A DNA stretch of 64,000 nt, from positions 372,001 to 436,000 of the forward strand of contig NZ_JACHDY010000004.1 of NCBI RefSeq assembly GCF_014201315.1, written 5' to 3'. The notes beneath the pieces were generated by a model. That model was not told the DNA's origin, searched no databases, and was given only the letters and a program-made list of their open reading frames with translations. The translations under genes were made by a program, and so were the position numbers. This document shows positions 17,492 through 25,527 of the stretch, one piece after another (position 1 is the first letter of the stretch; each line of letters begins with the position of its first letter). Source of the DNA: Edaphobacter lichenicola (GTDB taxonomy: Bacteria; Acidobacteriota; Terriglobia; Terriglobales; Acidobacteriaceae).

Positions 17492-19630
17492 CTAGAAGGT
17501 TAGCGGCGAAATGGTGATTGAGTCCAAATCGGGTGCGTAGTTCGACGGGTTATCGAACACGATCTGATTCTTGCCAGCCGTAAGCTGTACCTGGATAACA
17601 GTGCTCGTCGGCGTGCCAAAGCTGTATCCATTGAGGTCGAGCTCTTTGGCCGGCTGATCGTTTATGGTGACGAAGAACGATCGTGGCCCTTGCGTGAAAT
17701 AGTCGATTTCAAGATTGTAGGTGCCAGCGGATTGCACCTCGACATCAGAGAAGGTCACACTGTTTCCGACCCCTCCGCCGATGTTTCCGGCCTTGGCCAG
17801 CCCGGAGGCATTGCCGTTGAACCCTGCGCTTGCAGAGCCACCGAGCGTTGCCAGTTCCGCTTCGTAGGTCTGCGTCTCAGGATACGGCGCGGTTCCGTTT
17901 CCACTGATCACGATACGGTCGAGATCGGGAGGATAACTGATCGGGTTTCCGAACTCGATACTGTTGTCGCCTTTTTTCAACTTCACGGGAATGGTCAGCT
18001 TGGAAGGAATGTTGCCGCTTCCACCGCTGGAGTTGAGCGTGATTGCGGGGTCTCCGTTGACGTTGATGATGTAAGAGCGGGTGCCCAGCGTAGCCGAATC
18101 GACTTCCATGTTGTAGACGCCGTCGCGATCGACCTTTACGTCGTCGAAGAAAACGTTGTTGTTCGGGCCGAGACCGATGTAACCAACCTTCTTGCCCTCC
18201 GAGCACAAGGGACAATCGGCGACCTGGGCCGAACCGGTGAGCGTGGCCAGATAAGCCTCATAGCTGGTTGACTTAGATGGAGGGACGTTGAAGACACTAC
18301 GCACCTTTAGCAGGCGAACGCCATGGCCCGGGAGAATGGCCGAGTATTCAAGCAGCGAGGGTCCGAGCTCTGTGTGGCTCCACAGGTCTCGCGTGGTAAG
18401 CGTGGCGGCGAAGCCAAGATTGCTCCAGGGCAGGGTCACGCGAGTAGGTGCGGCGTTCAGGTTGAAGAGAGCGACGTAATATTCGCCATTGCCCAGATTC
18501 GAAGCCCAGATTGGCGTGAAGCCTGCGCGGATCTGTTGCGCGGGATGGCCCGACTGGTCGACAGCTATCACCTCGTCGTTGCCCAGAATCTTCTTACCTG
18601 TCGCTGACATCTTCGTCAGGTCGCCCCCGATGTAGAGCGGTGCGTTGGCCATAGCCCAGAAGCTCATCGACGTCTGCTGCTCCTGGGGAGTGATGCCATC
18701 GGTCGCGTCGTTACCGATCTCAAGGGAGTCAAGGTCGTTCCATCCGAGGGTAGGTCCCGCGGCTGATTCCCAGCTGGGAAGGTCGAGGAAGCGGACTTGG
18801 ATGCGATTCCACTCTGTCAGAAAGGGGCAATCTCCCTCGCACTCCACGTCGCCTTCGATGCGCCTGGAGTTACTGGTCGCCTGCCAGTCTGCGATGTAAT
18901 CCTGATCGAGCGCCCAGGATATTGTCAGCCAGATTGGCCGTCTGTTCTGCGCAATTGCCTTTGAAAATGCAGCCACGTCGGGGCGATTGTCAATGTTGGT
19001 GTTGTCGTTATAGGAGCCTGGCGTAACAGCGTCGAGTTTTATGAAGTCCGCACCCCACGAGGCATAGAGGTCGACGATGGAGTTGATGTACTCCTGCGCT
19101 CCGGGCTTGGCGTAGTCGATCTTGTCGCCTCCGCCGAAGGCGTTGGCGATGGTCGCCGGCTTCACGATGATGTCCTGGAGGTGGTAAGGGCTACCGAGGA
19201 TTGGCTTATTGGCTGCTACCTGATCGGTGCCGACGCCAGGGTTCAGGTACATGCCGAACTTCTGCCCGTTGGCATGAATATGCTGGATCATCGCGACGAC
19301 GTCGGGGAAGCGTGTCGTGTCGAACAGCGTACGGCCATAGGCGTCTGAAGTACCGGTCCAGCCGGCATCGACGTTGATATAGATGTATCCGTGCGGCTGC
19401 AGGCCGGACTGCCGCAGAGCGTCGGACTGCGCGATGATGCTGTCCTGGGTGAGGAAGGTCTGGGTGGGAGTGATTGTCTGTTGGCTATAGGTGCTCCAAC
19501 CGAGATACGGTCGTTGGCCCACTCCATTCACCTGCGCGTGAGTTCCGGTTACGCAGGCTATGAGCGCTGAGGCAAGTAAGAGGCGAGATTTCACGATAGT
19601 TTGCATCCAGAAAAGCGGTTTTCTCAGCAT
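17492..19630 (-). CDS. GH27 alpha-galactosidase with two C-terminal CBM-like modules
   Basis: Starts at ATG 19630 with GGGAGA six bases upstream; 712 residues. A signal peptide ends near THAQ. The GH27 barrel shows PYLGWSTYS, YINVDAGW, KFGMYLNPGVG, DFIKLDAV with nucleophile Asp200, and an RRIEGD segment holding the candidate acid/base. An APLYIGGDL region and a small beta-domain follow. Two homologous ~125-residue beta-sandwich modules follow, each starting YEA-LATL-GSA and ending NP-(S/N)Y-PDLD-I-IS, as in CBM35/CBM6-type carbohydrate-binding modules. The enzyme likely removes alpha-galactose from polymeric galactomannan-like glycans. No LacI-type operator was seen upstream. Confidence 0.92.
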   Translation of the reverse strand: MLRKPLFWMQTIVKSRLLLASALIACVTGTHAQVNGVGQRPYLGWSTYSQQTITPTQTFLTQDSIIAQSDALRQSGLQPHGYIYINVDAGWTGTSDAYGRTLFDTTRFPDVVAMIQHIHANGQKFGMYLNPGVGTDQVAANKPILGSPYHLQDIIVKPATIANAFGGGDKIDYAKPGAQEYINSIVDLYASWGADFIKLDAVTPGSYNDNTNIDNRPDVAAFSKAIAQNRRPIWLTISWALDQDYIADWQATSNSRRIEGDVECEGDCPFLTEWNRIQVRFLDLPSWESAAGPTLGWNDLDSLEIGNDATDGITPQEQQTSMSFWAMANAPLYIGGDLTKMSATGKKILGNDEVIAVDQSGHPAQQIRAGFTPIWASNLGNGEYYVALFNLNAAPTRVTLPWSNLGFAATLTTRDLWSHTELGPSLLEYSAILPGHGVRLLKVRSVFNVPPSKSTSYEAYLATLTGSAQVADCPLCSEGKKVGYIGLGPNNNVFFDDVKVDRDGVYNMEVDSATLGTRSYIINVNGDPAITLNSSGGSGNIPSKLTIPVKLKKGDNSIEFGNPISYPPDLDRIVISGNGTAPYPETQTYEAELATLGGSASAGFNGNASGLAKAGNIGGGVGNSVTFSDVEVQSAGTYNLEIDYFTQGPRSFFVTINDQPAKELDLNGYSFGTPTSTVIQVQLTAGKNQIVFDNPSNYAPDLDSITISPLTF

Positions 19631-19750
19631 TCGGATCTCCCATTGCGAATAGTTACGTGTGTCAGTCCTCACTTTTCAATTTTCAATAGTGAAGATTAAC
19701 TTGCGCCAATGAAAAATACTCCTATACCGAAAGATTTGGCAAGTGACTTT

Positions 19751-19990
19751 TCAATAAGATGGATTGTTGACGACAAGCCGACTTTCCGGCACTGATGTTC
19801 TTGACCTGATGAAGTGCAAACGCCGACCGCCCGGAAATTCGAAAGTGGCAAGAGTGATTGTGCCGCCGGCCTGCTGCACCCGCATCTCCGTAGCTCCAAT
19901 GTTGTCGGTCTCAATAATTATGAGAGGCACCTCAGTACGGTGGTCCTCCGGAACGACTCGCCCCCTTTTGCCGATAACCGTCCATTCGGC
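19751..19990 (-). pseudogene. Glyoxalase/VOC-domain gene fragment
   Basis: The minus-strand frame reads VPLIIIETDNIGATEMRV, QQAGGTITLATFEFPGGRR and LHFI, a typical second half of a VOC domain. The expected continuation (DPSGNE) is replaced after HFI by unrelated sequence and a stop. There is no start or N-terminal half. It is the first of a chain of fragments between the GH27 gene and the intact VOC gene at 22912. Confidence 0.6.
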
Positions 19991-20324
19991 AACAGTTAGA
20001 GAACGAGGCTTTGAACATTTTGAATTTCAAACAGGTACTGGAGATGACCTCTTCCATGCCATTTCGGCAACGTCCCGCAACTCATTGAAACCAGATGATA
20101 CAGACCACACTCTACGCCACTGACTACACGCAAAAGCCCCTTATTGGACCTTTTTTGGACCTTTTTGATCGACCCATACGCTCCCATTGCGAGAGCTAAC
20201 GAGGCGCGGTTACCGTCCCAAATCCCTAGGTGCCTACCTATCTTGCCACAGAGATCCGTGACGGCCAGGTTCCTACGTCATTAGAATGATCGCGCGCATG
20301 GCACTTCTCATGGAGGAGAACCGA
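19991..20324. other. Intergenic stretch without a recognised gene
   Basis: Short frames only, none with recognisable protein features. A GGACCTTTTT motif occurs twice in a row near 20148. GAGGA before ATG 20325 is the only clear signal. Confidence 0.4.
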
Positions 20325-20657
20325 ATGGCCGACAACACCATCCTCATCCCCGCAGCAGAACTCGCCGCAAAGAACAAAGCGCGCTTCCCCAACGAGAGCA
20401 CTGAATACCGCCAGGCTCGCAACGTGCTCCTTGCCAAAGAAATCGAGCTCCGGCGCCACATCGAGCGCGTCGCCGCACTCCGCCGCGCCCTTCCCCTGGG
20501 CGGTGGCGTCCCCGAAGACTATACCTTCGAAGGCCATGACGGCGCGGTCCGCCTCTCTCAGCTCTTCGGCGACAAGGACACCCTCGTTATCTACAGCATG
20601 ATGTTCGGCCCGCAACGCGAGCGAGCATGTCCTATGTGCACGCGGGGGTGTGATTGA
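20325..20657 (+). pseudogene. DUF899 (thioredoxin-like) gene, N-terminal part only
   Basis: ATG 20325 has GGAGGA upstream. The product starts MADNTILIPAAELAAKNKARFP and continues through LRRALPLGGGVPEDYTFEG and YSMMFGPQRERACPMCT, which is the DUF899 N-terminal half up to the cysteine motif. The homology then stops dead at 20640, where a dehydrogenase C-terminus begins in another frame; the DUF899 frame ends four codons later. More than half of the usual ~230-residue protein is missing. Confidence 0.75.
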
Positions 20658-20886
20658 AGCGCTGTACTCACAGCTTGCTTGCGGGCATCTCGCAGGCGCA
20701 GGTCTTGATGTCTTCTGGGAGGAACCTCTGCCAACGAATGATCCGATACTGACTCTACCCAACGTCATCGCAATGCCACACGTCGGTGGCGTCACTGAAG
20801 CTTCGTTCGAGATGATTGCGAAGGCTGTAGCTGGCAACATCGAGAGGATTCGCCGCGGAGACCACCCATTACATACGGCCTTCTAG
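20638..20886 (+). pseudogene. C-terminal fragment of a D-isomer-specific 2-hydroxyacid dehydrogenase
   Basis: The frame opens with ARGGVIEA, the conserved end of the NAD-binding domain, and continues LACGHLAGAGLDVFWEEPLP, LPNVIAMPHVGGVTEAS and a terminal helix up to TAG 20886. The N-terminal two thirds, including the dinucleotide-binding glycine motif, are absent. It is fused out of frame to the DUF899 fragment at a shared GCAC. Confidence 0.8.
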
Positions 20887-20979
20887 CAAAGTGACAAGAT
20901 TGATAATCACGATACCCATAAGTCGGCCAGTCTCCTGGAATCTAATGAACACCTCGATGTTGGAGAACGATGACCACTA

Positions 20980-21182
20980 CGGCGTTTCCGGTACTGAAAT
21001 GCGGGATGGAGAGCCCGGACGAGAACTCCCCATCGCGTCAACGAATACTCAATCTGTAGCGCAATCAGGGGATTCCAACCGCGAAAGTGAGCCATCGTCT
21101 GCGCCGGTGCAACCTCCATGCCGGAGCCCGAGGCGCTCATCTCCTCGATGGGCGTAAAGCGGTTGTCCCAGGTGTGCCGCAA
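20980..21182 (-). pseudogene. Aldo/keto reductase fragment
   Basis: The minus-strand frame gives HTWDNRFTPIEEM and, after a shortened link, AQTMAHFRGWNPLIALQIEY. Both are characteristic neighbouring blocks of aldo/keto reductases (substrate-strand and the WSPLIALQIEYSL segment). The N-terminal barrel strands, the catalytic Tyr/Lys region and the C-terminus are missing, and part of the middle is deleted. Confidence 0.55.
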
Positions 21183-21254
21183 ATCGGCGTGGAGTTCACA
21201 AGGTTCCTCAAGCGTGCTATATTTGATAGTTAGTTAGCTGACTTACATTCCTCT

Positions 21255-21818
21255 ATGCAAAAGAACAAGACCGACAAGCGATCGCGGCTGATTCAGACCG
21301 CAGCCAAACTTGCCTACCGGCAGGGGTTCCGGAAGACCACTCTTGCGGATATCGCCGAAGAAGCGCAAGTGCCGCTGGGCAACGTTTACTACTACTTCAA
21401 AACGAAAGACGAACTCGCAGCAGCGATTGTCGAGCACCATCTGAAGCAACTGGAAACGTCGCGACAATCGTGGGAGGAAATGGACTCTCCCAAAGAACGG
21501 CTATATGCTTGCGTGCAGATGACAGCTGAAAACGCACGGGCGCTCGCGCGAGGTGGTTGTTCAGTTGGAACGCTCTGTACCGAACTGCGCAAGGAGGGGG
21601 GAGCACTGGCTAAGCTGGCCGCGGTGCTCTTTACGGAGCACTTGGCGTGGATCGAAGCACAGTTCCGCGCGATGGGCGGTAACGACGACGTGCGGGGTCT
21701 CGCGATTCATCTGTTGTCGGCCTTGCAAGGCATAGCTGTGCTGTCGAACAGCTTCGAGGAGCCCGCTCTGGTCGCGCTAGAGACTGGGCGGCTCAAAGAC
21801 TGGATTCGCGCGATGTAA
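21255..21818 (+). CDS. TetR/AcrR-family transcriptional regulator
   Basis: A 187-residue repressor. The N-terminal DNA-binding helices read SRLIQTAAKLAYRQGFRKTT, LADIAEEAQVPLGNVYYYFK and TKDELAAAIVEHHL, a textbook TetR domain. The ligand domain contains CSVGTLCTELRKEGG, which resembles the TetR_C_16/33-like group controlling oxidoreductases. It is intact although both neighbours are fragments. The next frame in the same direction is an SDR relic, so it may once have controlled that reductase. A TAGTTAGTTAGCTGACTTA stretch just upstream has partial symmetry and could be its own operator. Confidence 0.9.
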   Translation: MQKNKTDKRSRLIQTAAKLAYRQGFRKTTLADIAEEAQVPLGNVYYYFKTKDELAAAIVEHHLKQLETSRQSWEEMDSPKERLYACVQMTAENARALARGGCSVGTLCTELRKEGGALAKLAAVLFTEHLAWIEAQFRAMGGNDDVRGLAIHLLSALQGIAVLSNSFEEPALVALETGRLKDWIRAM

Positions 21819-21920
21819 GGGCGGATCGGATTTTACCGCCGAGGCCTCGGCAGAGCATAACGAACGACGAGGAACGGCATGGAAAACAATGCCATGAGAA
21901 AACTTACCGGGTATTTAATT

Positions 21921-22262
21921 ATGAAGCTCAGGAGCAATACGATTTTGATCACCGGCGGTGCCAGCGGCATCGGGTACGAACTCACCAAACAACTCACGGC
22001 ACTGGGTAACACGATTCTTATCACGGGCCGCGATCAAGCTAAGATGGACCGTGCGAAAGCGGCCTTTCCAAAAATTCGCACCTTCCGAAGCGACGTTTCC
22101 GATCCGGAAGCGATCGCCACTCTTTACGAAAAGGTCACCAACCAACGCGCATCTGGACATCACCCACCATTTCGGTCAGAAACTCGGCGAGTGGCGCCGT
22201 GGCGGAATCATCCTCGTGTGGGCACTGGGTGCGGAAACGGCATTCCCTGGACACATGAGCCA
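21921..22262 (+). pseudogene. Short-chain dehydrogenase (SDR) with internal deletion
   Basis: From ATG 21921 the frame gives the SDR cofactor site NTILITGGASGIGYEL, then ITGRDQAKMD and FRSDVSDPEAIATLYEKV, up to about 22145. A second piece in another frame (ITHHFGQKLGE, RRGGIILVWALGAETAFPGH) matches the helix and beta-5 strand that precede the catalytic Tyr. The beta-4 NNAG region between them is missing, as is everything from the YxxxK motif onwards. At about 22262 the sequence runs straight into sigma-factor homology. Confidence 0.7.
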
Positions 22263-22682
22263 CGGCTACCTGCGTTTGACCAGAAGACATTTAGATTGGC
22301 AAAACCGAGAGTACTTCATCGGGGTGGCCGCGAATACGATGCGACGGGTGTTAGTCGACCATGAAAGAGCGCATAAAGCAGGGAGGAGGGGAGGGGAGCT
22401 GAGGCGTGTCGAGTTTGAAGAGGGGCTGGCAATCTCTGAGGAGCGCACCGAGGAAATCCTAGCGCTCGACGAGGCGTTGAACAGATTGACGGAAGCGAAT
22501 CCGCGACAAGCAAGGGTGGTGAGCTACGTTACTTCGGCGGCCTGTCCGTGGAGCAAATTGCTGCGGTTCTGGAGATTGCTCCGCGATCAGTGAAGCGTGA
22601 ATGGGCTCTGGCAAGGATTTGGTTGTTCAACAAACTACAGCTTCAGCGCTTGCTGCAATCGAAACCGAATCTGCTACCGTGA
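22262..22682 (+). pseudogene. ECF sigma factor fragment, frameshifted
   Basis: The frame GYLRLTRRHLDWQNREYF, then [30 protein letters not shown] helix and [20 protein letters not shown] is the acidobacterial/planctomycete ECF subfamily (TIGR02999 type). Just after RQARVV one base is missing. The next frame restores [20 protein letters not shown] and [15 protein letters not shown], the region 4 helix-turn-helix, to TGA 22682. The start of region 2 is absent, so the gene is both truncated and frameshifted. Confidence 0.75.
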
Positions 22683-22739
22683 GTGGCTCGTCTTTGAATG
22701 CGGCGAGAAGCGAAGCTCCGACTGGGTAGATTGAATAGT

Positions 22740-22850
22740 GCTGCGTTGGGGATGAACATCGGACCGCCGTTAAGGCCTAGGAAATCGCGACCGCAGACGG
22801 TGAACTCGACGGTCAGTTCCTGGCCCTCCGGGCCGGATGGCGTGTCCGTG
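22740..22850 (-). pseudogene. PhnB-like VOC protein fragment
   Basis: The minus-strand frame reads GPEGQELTVEFTVCGRDF and LGLNGGPMFIPNAA, the conserved beta-strand pair of PhnB-type VOC proteins. Only about 35 residues survive, followed by unrelated sequence. It lies 62 bp downstream of the intact VOC gene on the same strand. Confidence 0.55.
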
Positions 22851-22911
22851 GGCGATGGGCTGGCCTTGCCAACGTGGCTGTCGGGGAAGGCATGAAGTAA
22901 GTAAATCGCTG

Positions 22912-23691
22912 TTACGATTTTGGTCCCTGCATCAAAGCAAAGTGGCCATTCTGGTCGTCTGTGGCCTGCAGGATGCGTGAGCCGCCAGGTACGTCCATGG
23001 GAGGCAGAAGCACTTTACCGCCGGCGTCGATCACGCGTTTCTGCGCGGCCTCAATATCATCGACGGTGAAGTAAAACTTCCAGTGCGGTGGGATACCTTC
23101 GGGAATGCCGAGGCCTTTGCGAATCATCATTCCGCCGGTGTAGAGGGGCTTGTCGGTCCGGAAGGTCTGGTAGATGCCCATGGCTCCCATGTCGTGCGCG
23201 TAGTCTTTCTGCCAGCCGTAATGCTGGGAGTAATAATCGAAGGCTTTTGCTGGATCATCGGTGAGCAGTTCGTGCCAGCCCACATTGGCCACTGCCATTT
23301 GATCCAGACGTGGTCGAGCATCTTGCTTGCCGGGTTCGAAGAGCAGGTATTTCACCTTTTGCGGATCGAGCACCACAGCGAAACGGCCAACGCCGGGGAT
23401 GTCCTGAGCGGGCTTCACAATGGTTCCGCCATCTACTGTTACAGCCTTTAGCTCTTCATCGAGCTTTGCGGTGTGGATGTGCCCCAACCACTCGGGAGTT
23501 AGCTCCGGTGCGCTGGCGCCAGCCCAGGTCATCATGCCGCCGACGTCTTTGCCGTCTTTGCCAAAGATCATGTAGGTGAACCCAGGCATGCCGGCGTCCC
23601 TGACGTCCCACCCGACTACCTTCTTATAGAAGTTGACTGTCTTATCCATGTCATTGGTGACAAGTTCGTACCAGATGAATCCGTCTGCCAT
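22912..23691 (-). CDS. Two-domain VOC (glyoxalase-like) protein
   Basis: A 259-residue cytoplasmic protein made of two VOC modules. The first (residues about 5-115) starts FIWYELVTNDMDKTVNFYKK; the second (about 135-250) starts VGWHELLTDDPAKAFDYY and has HWKFYFTVDDIEAAQKRV and VLLPPMDVPGG. This is the layout of the CFP30B/YkcA-like family, close to bleomycin-resistance and glyoxalase folds. The substrate is unknown. It is divergent from a TetR gene, with two tandem operator-like palindromes between them, so the TetR protein probably controls both. Confidence 0.9.
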   Translation of the reverse strand: MADGFIWYELVTNDMDKTVNFYKKVVGWDVRDAGMPGFTYMIFGKDGKDVGGMMTWAGASAPELTPEWLGHIHTAKLDEELKAVTVDGGTIVKPAQDIPGVGRFAVVLDPQKVKYLLFEPGKQDARPRLDQMAVANVGWHELLTDDPAKAFDYYSQHYGWQKDYAHDMGAMGIYQTFRTDKPLYTGGMMIRKGLGIPEGIPPHWKFYFTVDDIEAAQKRVIDAGGKVLLPPMDVPGGSRILQATDDQNGHFALMQGPKS

Positions 23692-23725
23692 TTCGCACCT
23701 TCCATTTAGCGGTATTCCCTATGAA

Positions 23726-23773
23726 GTAAACACTGTTCACATACGCTATCACTGAGAAGTGGATGCTGTCCAC
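23726..23773. promoter_or_regulatory. Tandem operator-like inverted repeats between VOC and TetR genes
   Basis: Two 15-bp imperfect palindromes with the same plan: GTAAAC-ACT-GTTCAC (23726-23740) and GTGGAT-GCT-GTCCAC (23759-23773). They match at 10 of 15 positions, and their centres are 33 bp apart, about three helical turns. The layout fits two TetR dimers on one face of the DNA in a divergent promoter region. Confidence 0.55.
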
Positions 23774-23812
23774 AAGCATCCCTTTCCGCGGTACACTCTT
23801 CTTGAATGGACA

Positions 23813-24454
23813 ATGAAAAAAAACGTCACCATTGAGAAACGCAAGACCTTTCGTCATGGCGATTTGCGCAACGCACTCATGGCGTCCGGCCTTGAGATGG
23901 CACGTGTTGGAGGGCCCAATGCAGTCATTCTTCGAGAGGCGACCCGACAGGCGGGTGTTTCTCCAAATGCGGCATACAGGCACTTTGCTAGCCAGGCCGA
24001 GCTGCTGGATGCGGTACGGTCGGCATGCCTTTCCCAGCTCGCTGCGGCAATTGAAGAAGAATTAGCAAAATCCCGCCCCGGACGTGATCCTCAGGCTTTT
24101 GCGCGAAAGAGCCTGCGCGCGATAGGCATGGGATATCTCGGATTTGCACTCGGCGAGCCTGGCATGTTTCGCACGGCTTTCTCGGTTCCACCAGCGGTTG
24201 ATTCCCCTAACCCAGCGAATACGGGGTCCATGGGGCTGAATCCGTTTCAACTGCTTTCGCTAGCTCTGGATCGAATGCAGGAGAGCGGCCTGCTCAGCAA
24301 GAAGGATCGCAAAGATGCGGAGTATCTTGCGTGGTCGACAGTTCACGGGTTGGCACTTCTGGCGCTCGAAGGACCGCTGCATAAGATGCCACAAGAAATG
24401 GTGCTGGCGCTGGGCGAGCGGCTGGTGATTATGGTGGAACATGGTCTCAGCTAG
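23813..24454 (+). CDS. TetR/AcrR-family transcriptional regulator
   Basis: A 213-residue protein from ATG 23813; the longer frame to 23759 would run through the operator repeats. The DNA-binding domain reads FRHGDLRNALMASGLEMARV and ILREATRQAGVSPNAAYRHF with a clear helix-turn-helix. The C-terminal part (GFALGEPGMFRTAF, then a YLAWSTVHGLALLALEG helix) is the WHG-type ligand domain. It is divergent from the VOC gene. The ligand is unknown. Confidence 0.9.
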   Translation: MKKNVTIEKRKTFRHGDLRNALMASGLEMARVGGPNAVILREATRQAGVSPNAAYRHFASQAELLDAVRSACLSQLAAAIEEELAKSRPGRDPQAFARKSLRAIGMGYLGFALGEPGMFRTAFSVPPAVDSPNPANTGSMGLNPFQLLSLALDRMQESGLLSKKDRKDAEYLAWSTVHGLALLALEGPLHKMPQEMVLALGERLVIMVEHGLS

Positions 24455-24539
24455 ACGTTTCGACGAGGCGTCGCAACGACCTCGACCTCGAAGCGATCGC
24501 AACCGAGGTGGGTTCGGACTCGCTTCTCGTTGAACTTTC

Positions 24540-25096
24540 AGATCTTTGTACGGAATCGATCCCGCTGTTGCGGCGATGACCCGGTGCGTCCGGCTATCGA
24601 CTGAAAGAGCGTACGGCCGGCCATTCATCTTGAGTTTCTCTAGTACACGACGGCCTTGTATATCGATGATGCTCACGGAGCTTTCCTGGGCCTCCGCAAC
24701 ATAGAGCAGGCGTTGCTCTGTATCCACTGCGATTGCTTGTGGATGGCCGCCCACGTTCAGCGTCGCGACCGTTGTACCGGCGCGAGTGTCGATGATGGAT
24801 ATCGAGGATCCCGCATAGTTCGCGACAAACAGCTCATTACGATCATCGCCTGCAAGCGCGCATGGCATCGCGCCAGTTGCGATCGATTGTGTCGCGTGCG
24901 TCTCCACATTAATAGCTTCCATGGATGTGTCCTGCACATGCGTGACATAAAGGACTGACCCCACTTGAGCGATTGCCCACAGATGCGTCGCTCCGGCGGG
25001 AAGCTTTGACAGGGTGCCTGTCTGTTCATCCAACACCCTCACCGAATCGTTCTCGTAGCCAAGCAAATAGGTGCAAGAGGCCGCATTGACCATCAT
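24540..25096 (-). pseudogene. YVTN-repeat beta-propeller protein, truncated at both ends
   Basis: The frame holds repeated blades: SVRVLDEQTGTLSKLP, FVANYAGSSISIIDTRAGT, then VATLNVGGHPQAIAVDT and LLYVAEAQESSVSIIDIQG. These are YncE/YVTN-type propeller repeats. No signal peptide or proper start is present; an in-frame stop lies just upstream of ATG 25096. Homology fades near 24540, and the frame then runs antisense into the TetR gene. A full propeller would need about seven blades; some four remain. Confidence 0.6.
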
Positions 25097-25129
25097 CCAG
25101 GTCCAATGCAGATAGGGGTCGGTTGGCCC

Positions 25130-25414
25130 TCACCGGCTCGGAGAATGGTCGAGGATTCTGAGGGCAAGGCAATCGGCAGCGGCGATTGTCACATGACGCC
25201 AGTTCGGGAGGGCCCAGTCAGCGGGCCAATCCATCGTCTCCAATTCTTCGATCCAGTCCTGCGCCGACTTCTTCGCTTCCTTCAGGCCATATCGTCTGAA
25301 TACTGTCTCGTAAAAGGCGGCTAATTCCGTTTCCGCTGTCGTCATAAGCTCGGCAACTCGTTCGACAGGCGTCTGCTGAGCGTGACCAATCGAGCTGGTT
25401 TTTTTATCGCACAT
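25130..25414 (-). CDS. Small hypothetical protein
   Basis: A 94-residue soluble, acidic, mainly helical protein that starts MCDKKTSSIGHAQQTP. ATG 25414 follows AGGAGA by eight bases, a good ribosome site. It contains a WIEELETMDWPADWALPNWR segment rich in Trp. No known domain is recognised. It is flanked by the propeller relic and the efflux gene on the same strand, 113 bp from the latter's stop. Confidence 0.55.
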   Translation of the reverse strand: MCDKKTSSIGHAQQTPVERVAELMTTAETELAAFYETVFRRYGLKEAKKSAQDWIEELETMDWPADWALPNWRHVTIAAADCLALRILDHSPSR

Positions 25415-25527
25415 GTAACCCTATCTCCTGATTGAAATAACGTCCGTCAGATTTATGGACTCACACACCATACGCAGCCCTTAGAAGTGCAATTTCGGTC
25501 AGCGATACTGGCCTGATGGTGAGGTTG

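Noticed and set aside
20238..20840. A 200-residue minus-strand protein
   Set aside because: It is antisense to the DUF899 and dehydrogenase fragments, whose homology is clear on the plus strand.
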